Source: Gemmatimonadaceae bacterium (GTDB taxonomy: Bacteria > Gemmatimonadota > Gemmatimonadetes > Gemmatimonadales > Gemmatimonadaceae). From it: a DNA stretch of 64,000 nucleotides. This document shows, piece after piece, positions 36,469 to 44,488 of this stretch. The position numbers were made by a program, and so were the translations under genes. The DNA is taken from positions 248,001 through 312,000 of the forward strand of contig JADZDM010000025.1 of the NCBI GenBank assembly GCA_020851035.1, in the 5' to 3' direction. The stretch's first letter is position 1. Each line of letters opens with the position of its first letter. Under the pieces are notes generated by a model. That model saw only the letters and a list, made by a program, of their open reading frames with translations, searched no databases and had not been told where the DNA came from.

Positions 36469-37800
36469 TCACCCAGCCGCGCCCGCCGGTCGTTCCCAGA
36501 GCCGCGTGAGGGCTCCCTCGTGCGAGGCGGTCCAGAGCCAGCCCGCATCCCCCGCGGCCATGTAGAGGGTGGTGGGCATGAGCTGCTGCCGGAATCCGTC
36601 ACGGACGGCAGCGGTGAGCGACCGCCCCGATGCCAGCGATGCCGCCGCATCCTCGAGCAGTGGCGGCAGGTGGTGCACGATCCGTCCGGCCGCCGAGAGC
36701 TTCTCGCCGTGGATGGCGCCGCCGCCGCCGAGCTGCAGCGCGCCCGCCCACCGGGCCCTGGCGCGCCGTGCGAAGAGCGCCCCGATCGTGCGCGCCACCG
36801 AGGCATGCCGCGACTCGGGGAAGCCGCAGTTGAGCACCATCGCCACCGTCAGCGGCGGCGGCTCGGCATCACCTTGGCGATCCGAGAGGATCGCCTCCAG
36901 TGCCCGCGTGACGAGCGCTGGCAGCGCATCGATGTACACCGGCGCGGCGACGATCAGGAGGTCGTGGGCACGCACCGCGCTGGCGAAGGCGTGCAGTGAC
37001 GCCGCGTCGTGGGCCTCGCGTTGGACGTAGCGCATGGAGACGTCCAGCCCGTGCAGCGCGAGTCGCTCCAGCAGCACGCTGCCGAGCGACTCCGAGGTGC
37101 TGGTGCCGTGTGGCTTCGCGCTGCCGATGAGGAGCATGGCGCGCGTCGGCCGCGGTGCATCCGGCGCCAGCGGCGTCACCGGCAGCAGCGTGTCCACGTC
37201 CTCGATCTCCTCGATCGTGGCGCGGGCGGCCGTGGCCGTGAGGGTGCTGACGAGCGCGTCGCACGCCGCGAAGCCGGCGCCGGACTGGCCGGAGCGATGG
37301 ACGACGCCCACCGAATGGAGCGGTGCGCCGAAGTTGATCGCATTGCGCAGTGCGAGCACCCGGACGACCTGCTCCACATCCGGGTCAGGCGAATCGAGCA
37401 CCGCGATCACGCCGAGGGCCGGCGGGTACTTGTAGCGCGGCACGTGGTGCACCTCGCCATCGATGCGCCGGAAGAACGGCAGCAGCGTGCCAAGCGTGCG
37501 GTCGAGCACCTTCTTCGCCTCGGAGGAGTAGCTGCCGAAGAGCACCGGCGTGACCAGCACGACCACGTCGCACACGGTGAACGCCGCGGAGAGGTCGCGG
37601 CCGGCATCGTCGATCTTGCAGATGCCGGGGGTCTTCGTCCAGCACTCGAAGCAGCCCTGGCAGTAGGCCACCGGCACGTCCCGCAGCGCGAACGTCTCCA
37701 CGGCATAGCGGCGGGCGACGAAATCCGAGGCGACGCGCGCCGTGAGCTCATCGAGCTGCGGATCGGGGCCAGGGGCCGCGTTCAGGATCAGGGCGCGCAT
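36469..37800 (-). CDS. Fused two-domain flavodoxin-like (FMN reductase) protein
   Basis: A 443-residue cytoplasmic protein made of two flavodoxin-like domains. Domain 1 (residues 1 to ~210) begins MRALILNAAPGPDPQ and has a Cys cluster CQGCFECWTKTPGIC (Cys47, 50, 53, 61) like iron-sulfur flavoproteins or the WrbA/NADPH-FMN reductase group. Domain 2 begins near residue 222 with a second phosphate-binding loop, LIGSAKPHGTSTSES, and repeats the fold without the Cys cluster. A fusion of two such domains is uncommon; it may be an intramolecular dimer or electron relay. The start is at 37800 because it begins the first beta strand; upstream codons have no fold. Confidence 0.85.
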   Translation of the reverse strand: MRALILNAAPGPDPQLDELTARVASDFVARRYAVETFALRDVPVAYCQGCFECWTKTPGICKIDDAGRDLSAAFTVCDVVVLVTPVLFGSYSSEAKKVLDRTLGTLLPFFRRIDGEVHHVPRYKYPPALGVIAVLDSPDPDVEQVVRVLALRNAINFGAPLHSVGVVHRSGQSGAGFAACDALVSTLTATAARATIEEIEDVDTLLPVTPLAPDAPRPTRAMLLIGSAKPHGTSTSESLGSVLLERLALHGLDVSMRYVQREAHDAASLHAFASAVRAHDLLIVAAPVYIDALPALVTRALEAILSDRQGDAEPPPLTVAMVLNCGFPESRHASVARTIGALFARRARARWAGALQLGGGGAIHGEKLSAAGRIVHHLPPLLEDAAASLASGRSLTAAVRDGFRQQLMPTTLYMAAGDAGWLWTASHEGALTRLWERPAGAAG

Positions 37801-37924
37801 GGCAGGCGGGGCTCGGGGAGGCTGGCAACATCGTGGCGAGGCCAGAGGGCGAACGATGCCATGCCGCTCGTACTCCGGTGGTAGGCGTTCCCCTGACCGC
37901 GCGTGGTGTGCCACCCGACGGGGC

Positions 37925-37955
37925 GGCACCGGAGAGTATTCCTCTCGTCGGTGCC
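37925..37955 (-). terminator. Hairpin downstream of SnoaL-like gene
   Basis: GGCACCGGAGAG pairs with CTCTC-GT-CGGTGCC (two-base bulge) around a five-base TATTC loop. It lies about 40 bases past the stop of the SnoaL-like gene, in the minus-strand gap before the flavodoxin gene. No T-run follows. Confidence 0.4.
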
Positions 37956-37993
37956 ACCCCGTGCCATCGCATGGGATCGCATCGCCAGCCAGG

Positions 37994-38383
37994 TCACCCC
38001 ATGCTGTAGAAGAACTCCTCGCGCGTGATCTTGCCGTTCACCACCGTGAAGAGCGCTGCCTCCTCCATCACGAAGCGATGCCCGGACGGCTTGTGCGTGA
38101 TGTCGTACGTGAAGGTGACGATGAACCGGTCGTCGTGTGGCCACGGGCCGCCGACCTTGGAGTCGTGCACGATGTGGTTCTCCACCCACCACGTGCCCTT
38201 GGCGACGACGGCGTCGAGGCCGCGCGCTTCGCGGGAAACCCCGGGCTCGGGGCTCCCGGCCTCGACACTGACGACGTCCGGGGAGTACAGCTGCGCAATC
38301 GCCTGGTCGTTCCGGCCCTGGCGGCAGAGGTCGACCAGCGTCTTCGCCACCTCCATCGTGCCCAACGGTGCGGTGTTCGTCAT
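37994..38383 (-). CDS. SnoaL/NTF2-like small protein
   Basis: A 129-residue cytoplasmic protein with the nuclear-transport-factor-2/SnoaL cone fold. It has an N-terminal helix pair (VAKTLVDLCRQGRNDQAIAQLY), then SPDVVSVEAG and late strands RFIVTFTYDITHK and ALFTVVNGKITREEFFY, the family's typical ending. Such proteins are isomerases, hydrolases or have no known activity. A start-to-stop length of 390 bases is usual. No partner is visible; it lies between the flavodoxin gene and the heme-uptake pair, all on the same strand. Confidence 0.8.
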   Translation of the reverse strand: MTNTAPLGTMEVAKTLVDLCRQGRNDQAIAQLYSPDVVSVEAGSPEPGVSREARGLDAVVAKGTWWVENHIVHDSKVGGPWPHDDRFIVTFTYDITHKPSGHRFVMEEAALFTVVNGKITREEFFYSMG

Positions 38384-38517
38384 CGGTCTCCCCGGGTGAA
38401 TGTCTGGCGCAGCGGCCAGACGTTAGGGCGGGGGGAAGGCACGCGCAATGCCGGCGCTGTCACGCCGCGGCAACGGGTTGCCGGCATGCGCGCTCGCCGT
38501 CAGGCGTGCCGGCGACC

Positions 38518-40623
38518 TCAGTTCCCCTGGAAGCGCCCGCGCAACCCCACCGTGAGCTGCCGCTGCCACGCTGCCGTCCAGCCAGCGGGGCGGGCGTCGA
38601 GCAGGTTGGTGGCGGCCAGTGACAGTTCCAGGGCGCGGGGCAGCGGCAGGCGCAGTTGCGCATCGACCGAGAGGAAGCCCGCGAGTCGCTCGGTGCCGCG
38701 TGGCGCGCTGCCGGTGTACCGCGCCGCGAGATCGGTGGTCAGGTCACGCCACGACGGCCACCGCTGCGACAGGGCGGCGCGGGCGGTGTGCTGCGCGCGA
38801 CCATCGAGCGTGGCGCCGGTCGCGAGGTCACGGGCGCGGAGGTGGTCGTATCCGAGGACGAGCTCCCGCGTGGCCTGCGTGATGCGGAGTCCGGTCTCCA
38901 CCCCCGCCGTGCGCGCGCGATCGACGTTGATGTTCTGGTAGACGATCAGGCCGGCGGCATTGACGCCGGTGGCCCGCGTGGCGATGAGGTTCGTGAGCGC
39001 ATTGCGGTACGCCTCGACCTCGATGGTGACGTCACTGCGCGGGGCCCAGGTCACGCCGGTGCTGGTGCTCCACGATGATTCGGGACGCAGGTCGCGGTTG
39101 CCGGTGATCTGGTAGCCCGCGGCACCGTTGATGAAGGTGTAGCGCAGTTCCTTGAACGACGGCGCACGGAACCCGCGCGCCACGTTCGCGCGAAGCCGCC
39201 ATGACGGTGCGGGCTGCCAGGTGGCACCGGTGCTGGGCGAGAACGCGTTCCCCCACATGCCACTGCGGGACGCCCGCGCGCCCGCGGTGAGCACGACGCT
39301 GCCGAGCGCCCAGGCGTCGCGGGCGAAGAGCTCGGCCACGCGATCATCCGCCACGTCGCCATCGATCTTGCCCGGTGAGCGGATGCGTCGACGCGAGAGC
39401 TGCGCGCCGGCATCGATCGTGTGCGAGCCCGAGCGCGTGCCGATGGCGGTGGTGTAGGCCAGCAGCGCGCGGGTGAGCTGCTCCCGCTGTTCGAGCGAGT
39501 CGGCGGACCCACGCACGGGCAGCAGGCCGAGGGCCTCGCGGAACTGGTAGGTGTAGCCCTGGCTGAAGACGCGGGCGCGCCACTGGCCGCCGAGGGTGGA
39601 CGATTGCAGCTCGACGAACCCCTGCAGCGCGCGGTTGTCGATGAAGCCGTTGAAGCCGGCGCCCACGGGCCAGCGCTGGCGCTGCTGCGACCACGAGAGG
39701 TCGCCGCGCAGCAGCACGCGCTCGGCAAGGCGGAGCCGCGCGTCGCTGCGGAAGTCGTACACGCGGTCGAGGGTCGTGGCCGATGCATCGATGGCCGTCA
39801 CGCGGTCACTCTCGCGCCAGCCGCCGGTGAACCGGACACCGAGGGGCCCATAGGTGTCGCTCAGCTCGAGGCTCGACTCGCGGCGTCCCAGCCCGCCGGT
39901 GCGCACCGTGGCGTCCAGGCGGCCGGTCACGGACGGCGCCGCGGTGACGAGGTTGATCACGCCGCCGAGCGCCTCGCTGCCGTACTCCACGCTCGAGGGG
40001 CCCTTCACCACCTCGATGCGTTCCGCGGCGAGGGTGGAGAGGCGGCCGATGTCCCGATTCTCGGTCATGGCGCCGGCCATCGGTTCCCCGTCGACCAGCA
40101 CCAGCACGCGCGACTGGTCGAGCCCGCGGATGGCGATCGAGGTCTGCGCCGGCGGTGAGGCGATTTCCTGCAGTCCCGGCAGGCGGCGGAGCAGCTGGTT
40201 GGCAGACGACGCGGCGGCCACGTCGATGTCGGCGCGCGTGAGCACGGCCACGCTGGCCGGCGAGTCACCGACGCGGATCTCGCGCTGGCCGACCGTCGTG
40301 ACGACGCGGTCGAGCATGGCGGGCACGGCGTCGAGCTGGACGCGCAGCAGGGTGCCCGTCACCGCGATGCGCCGTTCGCGGAAGCCGAGTGCGCGGATCC
40401 GGAGGCTGTCGCCCGGGCCGGCCAGCACGCTGAACCGGCCGCGCTCGTCCGTGCGCGTGCGGAGGCCACTGGCGATCGCGGTCACCTCGGCGCCGATCAC
40501 CGCGGTGGCCTGCGCCCCCCGTCCTTCCACCGTACCGCGCACGACCTGCGCGCGAAGGGCGTGAGCCCCCGTGAGCGTCGCGAGCAGGAGCGTGAGCGTC
40601 GCGACGTGGCGCGGCTGAGACAT
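38518..40623 (-). CDS. TonB-dependent outer membrane receptor (probable heme receptor, HmuR-like)
   Basis: A 701-residue receptor with a signal peptide and an N-terminal carboxypeptidase-regulatory-like domain (VRGTVEGRGAQATAVIGAEV). The plug has the order VGDSPASVAVLTRADI, LLRRLPGLQEIAS, SIAIRGLDQSRVLVLVDGEP and VVKGPSSVEYGSEALGGVIN, typical of the BtuB/HmuR group. The barrel ends LTVGLRGRFQGN; the last residue is Asn rather than the usual aromatic, though Phe lies three residues before the end. It lies 12 bases downstream of the HmuY-like gene, forming a two-gene operon. The heme ligand is inferred from that partner. Confidence 0.88.
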   Translation of the reverse strand: MSQPRHVATLTLLLATLTGAHALRAQVVRGTVEGRGAQATAVIGAEVTAIASGLRTRTDERGRFSVLAGPGDSLRIRALGFRERRIAVTGTLLRVQLDAVPAMLDRVVTTVGQREIRVGDSPASVAVLTRADIDVAAASSANQLLRRLPGLQEIASPPAQTSIAIRGLDQSRVLVLVDGEPMAGAMTENRDIGRLSTLAAERIEVVKGPSSVEYGSEALGGVINLVTAAPSVTGRLDATVRTGGLGRRESSLELSDTYGPLGVRFTGGWRESDRVTAIDASATTLDRVYDFRSDARLRLAERVLLRGDLSWSQQRQRWPVGAGFNGFIDNRALQGFVELQSSTLGGQWRARVFSQGYTYQFREALGLLPVRGSADSLEQREQLTRALLAYTTAIGTRSGSHTIDAGAQLSRRRIRSPGKIDGDVADDRVAELFARDAWALGSVVLTAGARASRSGMWGNAFSPSTGATWQPAPSWRLRANVARGFRAPSFKELRYTFINGAAGYQITGNRDLRPESSWSTSTGVTWAPRSDVTIEVEAYRNALTNLIATRATGVNAAGLIVYQNINVDRARTAGVETGLRITQATRELVLGYDHLRARDLATGATLDGRAQHTARAALSQRWPSWRDLTTDLAARYTGSAPRGTERLAGFLSVDAQLRLPLPRALELSLAATNLLDARPAGWTAAWQRQLTVGLRGRFQGN

Positions 40624-40635
40624 GTGCCGCGCCCG

Positions 40636-41682
40636 TCAGCGGATGCGTGCGTAGCGGAGCGTCGGGAACCCGCCGGTGCCGGCCGTGCCGTAGTAGCCGA
40701 TCACCTGCATCTTGTACGTCCTGGTGCCGTTGCGGATCAGGTAGGTGTTGAAGCTGGGCGACAGTCGCTGGTCGCCATTTAGGTCGTAGCGGAACGGCCC
40801 GGCCACGTCCTCGATCGAGCTCGGGACGGGGCCCGTGAGCACGGAGAGGTAGGCGGCGTACTGCGGGGCGTCGCTGGCGCTGGTGGTGGCGGCGAAGCCC
40901 GGCGTCGGGAGGCCGGGATAGGTGCCGGCGGCGCAGGCCGTGTTGACCACGATCTCGTACAGCGACGGGATGACCTGCAGGTCCCAGTTGCAGCCGTTGG
41001 CGGTCACCGTGCTGCCGCTGGCCAGGTTGATGGCGACCGGCGTGCTGCCGGTGGCGATCGTGAACGCCTGCGGCGCGCCGAGTGTGGCGCCCGCCTGCTG
41101 GCGCACCTCGACGCTGACCGAGGTGAGCGCGCGGCCCGCGAACACGATGCCGGTGACGCGCACGAGGGCAAAGCCGCCGCCGGCCGTCTTCACCTTCCAG
41201 TAGGCGGCGCTGTTGGCGGTGGGAATGCCGGCGCCGAGGTTGAGGAAGGCGTTGGCGTTCGGGATCAGGCGGTCGGCCTTGAAGGCGGTGTCGGCCGGAA
41301 TCTGCGCGTCGCGCACCGCGTCGAAGGCGGCAAGGGTGCTGGTGTTGGTGAAGGCCAGCACCTGGGCGGCAGTGGCGGTCGTGTTGTTGCCCAGGCCGTA
41401 GCCCGTGACGCCGCCGGTCCCGGTGACGCCGCCGTTGACGCGCACCTCGTATCGGCGGAGGGCGATGTCCCATTCACCCGTGCGCGGCACGAGCGTGCGC
41501 GACTCGAAGCTGAAGTAGACGAGCGTGTCGGTGGAACTGGCGTTGAGCGGTCCGGCCGTGACGATCTCGTTCAGCACCAGTGGCGTGACGGCGCCCGGCG
41601 CGACGGGATCCGCGGAGTCGGAACAGGCGGCGAGGACGAGCGCGGCGGTCGCGCAGAGCAGGGAGGAGCGCAGGACGGTCAT
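40636..41682 (-). CDS. HmuY-family heme-binding lipoprotein
   Basis: A 348-residue lipoprotein. The signal ends ALVLAAC (Cys20). The mature domain begins with two strands (DTLVYFSFESRTLVP, then WDIALRRYEVRVNGG), the typical HmuY opening, and carries the family's YKMQVIGYYG strand near its end. HmuY proteins capture heme and hand it to a TonB receptor, which here is encoded next. Axial ligands cannot be assigned by eye. The start at 41682 is chosen because it begins the lipoprotein signal; 16 upstream codons in frame do not fit a signal. A perfect palindrome lies 26 bases upstream. Confidence 0.82.
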   Translation of the reverse strand: MTVLRSSLLCATAALVLAACSDSADPVAPGAVTPLVLNEIVTAGPLNASSTDTLVYFSFESRTLVPRTGEWDIALRRYEVRVNGGVTGTGGVTGYGLGNNTTATAAQVLAFTNTSTLAAFDAVRDAQIPADTAFKADRLIPNANAFLNLGAGIPTANSAAYWKVKTAGGGFALVRVTGIVFAGRALTSVSVEVRQQAGATLGAPQAFTIATGSTPVAINLASGSTVTANGCNWDLQVIPSLYEIVVNTACAAGTYPGLPTPGFAATTSASDAPQYAAYLSVLTGPVPSSIEDVAGPFRYDLNGDQRLSPSFNTYLIRNGTRTYKMQVIGYYGTAGTGGFPTLRYARIR

Positions 41683-41708
41683 CGACGGCAGGATCGGCAG
41701 GGGATTCG

Positions 41709-41722
41709 CAGGCAATTGCCTG
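41709..41722. promoter_or_regulatory. Perfect 14-base palindrome, candidate operator
   Basis: CAGGCAATTGCCTG reads the same on both strands and lies 27-40 bases before the hmuY start, just after the candidate promoter. Its position at the expected transcription start fits a repressor site, perhaps for iron or heme control. It is not a canonical Fur box. Confidence 0.5.
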
Positions 41723-41729
41723 TGCGCCA

Positions 41730-41758
41730 ATGCTGCAGATGGCCGGCGTGTGGCTCAA
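41730..41758 (-). promoter_or_regulatory. Candidate promoter of the heme-uptake operon
   Basis: On the minus strand TTGAGC and CAGCAT are separated by 17 bases. This is a weak match, but it places the start site next to the palindrome at 41709-41722. Farther upstream, ACTACGGA occurs twice as a direct repeat at 41768 and 41798. Confidence 0.35.
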
Positions 41759-41901
41759 GTTCGGAAGACTACGGATGCCGCGATGCCAGTACGTAGCACT
41801 ACGGAGTGTGGCGCGCGGGCGCGCGTGCCGGCGGGGCGGCGACGGGCTATCCTTCGCGCTGTGCTGCGCAGACGACCACGCACCGCTCCGGGGGGCACTT
41901 C

Positions 41902-42084
41902 ATGAAGGGTGGCAAGGCAGGCCAAGGCCGGAAGAAGCCCACGTCCAGGCCGGCGACACCGACACCCGCGAAGGCGGGGCCGCGCCGGGGCGAGGCGAAG
42001 CGCGACTGGGGGCCGATCGAGCGTGAGGAGCCGGTGCCCGCCGCGACGGTGCCGGCGCGGCCCGGCGCGCCCCGGAAGGGGTGA
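41902..42084 (+). CDS. Small basic protein, function unknown
   Basis: A 60-residue protein rich in Lys, Arg, Pro, Ala and Gly, starting MKGGKAGQGRKKPTSRPATP. It has no transmembrane helix or signal and looks disordered. A GGGGGG lies about six bases before the ATG, and the M28-type gene starts four bases after its stop, which supports real translation. It may be a nucleic-acid-binding or leader peptide. It could also be a spurious frame in G+C-rich DNA, but the ribosome site and spacing argue mildly against that. Confidence 0.5.
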   Translation: MKGGKAGQGRKKPTSRPATPTPAKAGPRRGEAKRDWGPIEREEPVPAATVPARPGAPRKG

Positions 42085-42088
42085 CCGG

Positions 42089-43831
42089 ATGCGCGCACAC
42101 CGCACCCTCGTTCCACTCGTCGCGCTCCTCACCGGCGCCTTGCCGTTGCCGGGCCAGGCCCCATCGGTGTCACCGGCGGCGGCATTCTGGCCCGCCGTGC
42201 GCGAGGCCTATTCCGGCACGAGCGCGCTCGCGACGGTCGCCTACCTGGACCGCTTCGTCCGCTGGCCCGGCAACCGCGGCTTCGATGCCAGCATCGCCCA
42301 CATCGTCCAGCGACTCGAGGCCGCGGGATACGTGCCGGAAGCGCGCGCGGCGGCCGGTGACCGGCTCACCTATCGCGTGGAGCGGTACCCGATGGCGGCG
42401 CCGGCCTGGGAACCGACCGGCGCCTCGCTGGAGATCGTCGGCGAGCGCCTGCCGGTGCTGCGTTTCGAGACGAACCGCAACATGCTGGCAACGAACTCCT
42501 GGGCCACACCCGCCGGTGGTGTGACGGCGGAGGTGGTGGATGCGGGCGACGGCAGTGCCGCACGGCTCGATTCCCTGCACGTCCGCGGGAAGATCGTGCT
42601 GGCGCGTGCCGGGGTGGGGCGCCTGTTCACCGAGGCGGTGACGAAGCGTGGCGCCGTCGGCGTGCTGGCGTATGCGCTGCCGGCGTACCTGCAGCCGGAG
42701 CGGAATCGCACGTCGATCCAGTTCGGTGGCGTGCCGCGTGACACCGTTGCCCGCGGCTGGGGCATCGTGCTCTCGTACGCCGCGCACGAGCGCCTGCGCA
42801 GTGCCCTCGCGCGTGGCGCCGTGCGCGTGCGCGTGAAGACCCGCGTGACCTGGACGCCGGATGCCGTGGAGCAGGCCGTGGTGGCGGAGGTGCGCGGCGC
42901 GCGCCTCCCTGCGGAGCGGTTCGTGTTCTCGGCGCATGTGCAGGAGCCCGGGGCGAACGACAACGCCTCCGGTGTCGGCGCGCAGGTGGAGATGGCCCGT
43001 GTCGCCGCGCAGTTGCTGCAGCGCGGCGCGATCGATCCCGCACGCACCATCACGATGCTGTGGGGCCTGGAGATCCGCAGCACGGCACGGTACATCACGC
43101 AGGATTCCGTGCGGGCCCGTGACATCCGCTGGGGGCTCTCGCTGGACATGGTCGGCGAGGACACGAAGCGGACGGGTGGCACCTTCCTGGTGGAGAAGAT
43201 GCCCGATCCCTCCGCGATCTGGACGCGTGGTGAGGACCGGCACACCGAGTGGGGCGGCAGCCCGATCACGAAGGCGCAGCTCACGCCGCACTACTTCAAC
43301 GACTTCGTGCTCGCGCGATGCCTGGAGCAGGCGGCGACGAACGGCTGGGTGGTGCGGGCGAACCCCTTCGAAGGCGGGAGCGACCACACGCCGTTCCTGG
43401 AGGCGCAGAAGCCGGGGCTCCTGTTCTGGCACTTCACCGACCAGTTCTACCACACCGACGGCGACCGGATCGGGATGGTCTCGGCCGACGAGCTGCGGAA
43501 CGTGGGGATGTCGGCGCTGGTGAGTGCGCTGGTGCTGACGAGTGCCGATGGCCGGATGGCGCGTGGGATCATCGCGGAGGTCGGGCAGGCCGCAGCGGCC
43601 CGCCTGGCCGCCGAGGCGCTGCAGGGGCGGGCGGCGCTGGCCTCGGGCTCGACGATGGCCACGGAGGCCGACATCCTCGAGACCTGGGCGGGCTGGTACG
43701 ACGGCGCGCTCGAGGTTTCTGCGGACATCGAGGTCGGCGGCGCCGCGCCCGAAACGGCGGATGCTGTGGCCCAGGCCCGGGCCCGCGTCCGCGCCGCCTT
43801 GGCGGACGCCCTGCGCGCGTTGCGGGACTGA
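42089..43831 (+). CDS. Secreted M28-family peptidase-like protein with PA domain
   Basis: A 580-residue exported protein. A signal peptide ends PLPGQA. A protease-associated domain (LHVRGKIVLARAGVG, AVGVLAYALPAYL) is inserted before the metal core. The M28 core shows the first His and Asp in FSAHVQEPGANDNASGVG, the later Asp in SLDMVGED and the last His in GGSDHTPF. The usual Glu-Glu (general base plus metal ligand) after the first helix is replaced by LWGLEIRST, so one of the pair is missing. It may be an aminopeptidase with reduced or altered activity. It starts four bases after the small basic gene. Confidence 0.88.
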   Translation: MRAHRTLVPLVALLTGALPLPGQAPSVSPAAAFWPAVREAYSGTSALATVAYLDRFVRWPGNRGFDASIAHIVQRLEAAGYVPEARAAAGDRLTYRVERYPMAAPAWEPTGASLEIVGERLPVLRFETNRNMLATNSWATPAGGVTAEVVDAGDGSAARLDSLHVRGKIVLARAGVGRLFTEAVTKRGAVGVLAYALPAYLQPERNRTSIQFGGVPRDTVARGWGIVLSYAAHERLRSALARGAVRVRVKTRVTWTPDAVEQAVVAEVRGARLPAERFVFSAHVQEPGANDNASGVGAQVEMARVAAQLLQRGAIDPARTITMLWGLEIRSTARYITQDSVRARDIRWGLSLDMVGEDTKRTGGTFLVEKMPDPSAIWTRGEDRHTEWGGSPITKAQLTPHYFNDFVLARCLEQAATNGWVVRANPFEGGSDHTPFLEAQKPGLLFWHFTDQFYHTDGDRIGMVSADELRNVGMSALVSALVLTSADGRMARGIIAEVGQAAAARLAAEALQGRAALASGSTMATEADILETWAGWYDGALEVSADIEVGGAAPETADAVAQARARVRAALADALRALRD

Positions 43832-43996
43832 ACCCGGGCGCCGGTGAGTCCTGGCGGGCCGGACGGTGCCGGGTGCGGGGCGCCCCGAGCCGGTCCGCCC
43901 CGGATTCCGGGATTCCCGGGAATTTTCCGGAAAGCCAAGCATTGCGCCGCGCGTTGCACTATGTTTCCGGACGTGCCCCCAGTTGGAGGCACCCAT

Positions 43997-44014
43997 CCGC
44001 CAGGGATCTGGCGG
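43997..44014 (+). other. Hairpin in leader of the cold-shock gene
   Basis: CCGCCAG-GGAT-CTGGCGG forms a seven-base-pair stem with a four-base loop, 85 bases before the cold-shock start. Long structured leaders act as RNA thermosensors in cspA-type genes; here only the hairpin itself is seen. Confidence 0.45.
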
Positions 44015-44098
44015 GAAAGTTGTGGTGAGTATCTGTCGGGAACAGGCGTAAAGGCCATGCTCCGGGTTGAAAGCCGCACAAACTTCAGGAGCATTGCA

Positions 44099-44311
44099 AT
44101 GCGCATGTCCGGCACAGTCAAGTGGTTCAACGATGCGAAGGGTTTCGGCTTCATCACGCCGTCCGATGGCCAGAAGGATTGCTTCGTGCATCACTCTGCC
44201 ATCCAGGGCAACGGCTTCAAGACGCTCGCCGAAGGCGAGTCGGTTGAATTCGACATGGTGCAGGGCCAGAAGGGTCCGGCCGCCGAGAACGTGACCCGCG
44301 CGGGTCACTAA
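44099..44311 (+). CDS. CspA-family cold-shock protein
   Basis: A 70-residue single-stranded nucleic-acid-binding protein of OB fold. It has RNP1 KGFGFI and RNP2 FVHHSAI in the expected order (residues 14-19 and 29-35), the opening [14 protein letters not shown], and a final GPAAENV strand. AGGAG lies seven bases before the ATG. An ATG two codons later is also possible. It is followed at once by a textbook terminator, so it is probably monocistronic. The 267-base upstream region is long for this genome and includes a hairpin. Such proteins melt RNA structure during cold or stress. Confidence 0.95.
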   Translation: MRMSGTVKWFNDAKGFGFITPSDGQKDCFVHHSAIQGNGFKTLAEGESVEFDMVQGQKGPAAENVTRAGH

Positions 44312-44325
44312 GTCTCTTCGCACGG

Positions 44326-44365
44326 AAAGCGGGGCGTCGCCACTTGGCGGCGCCCCGCTTTTTTT
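44326..44365 (+). terminator. Rho-independent terminator of the cold-shock gene
   Basis: AAAGCGGGGCGTCGCC pairs with GGCGGCGCCCCGCTTT (one T-G wobble) around an ACTT loop, followed by seven T residues. It is the best intrinsic terminator in the window. Confidence 0.9.
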
Positions 44366-44488
44366 GTGCGTCCGGGAACATGGCGTCGCGCATGGCCGGC
44401 CAAGCCCGCCGTGTCGCCGGTGGCCGAGGCATCGCTATTTTGCGCGCTGGTCACCGGCGTTCCATCCACGACTCCCGCCGCGCATTCC

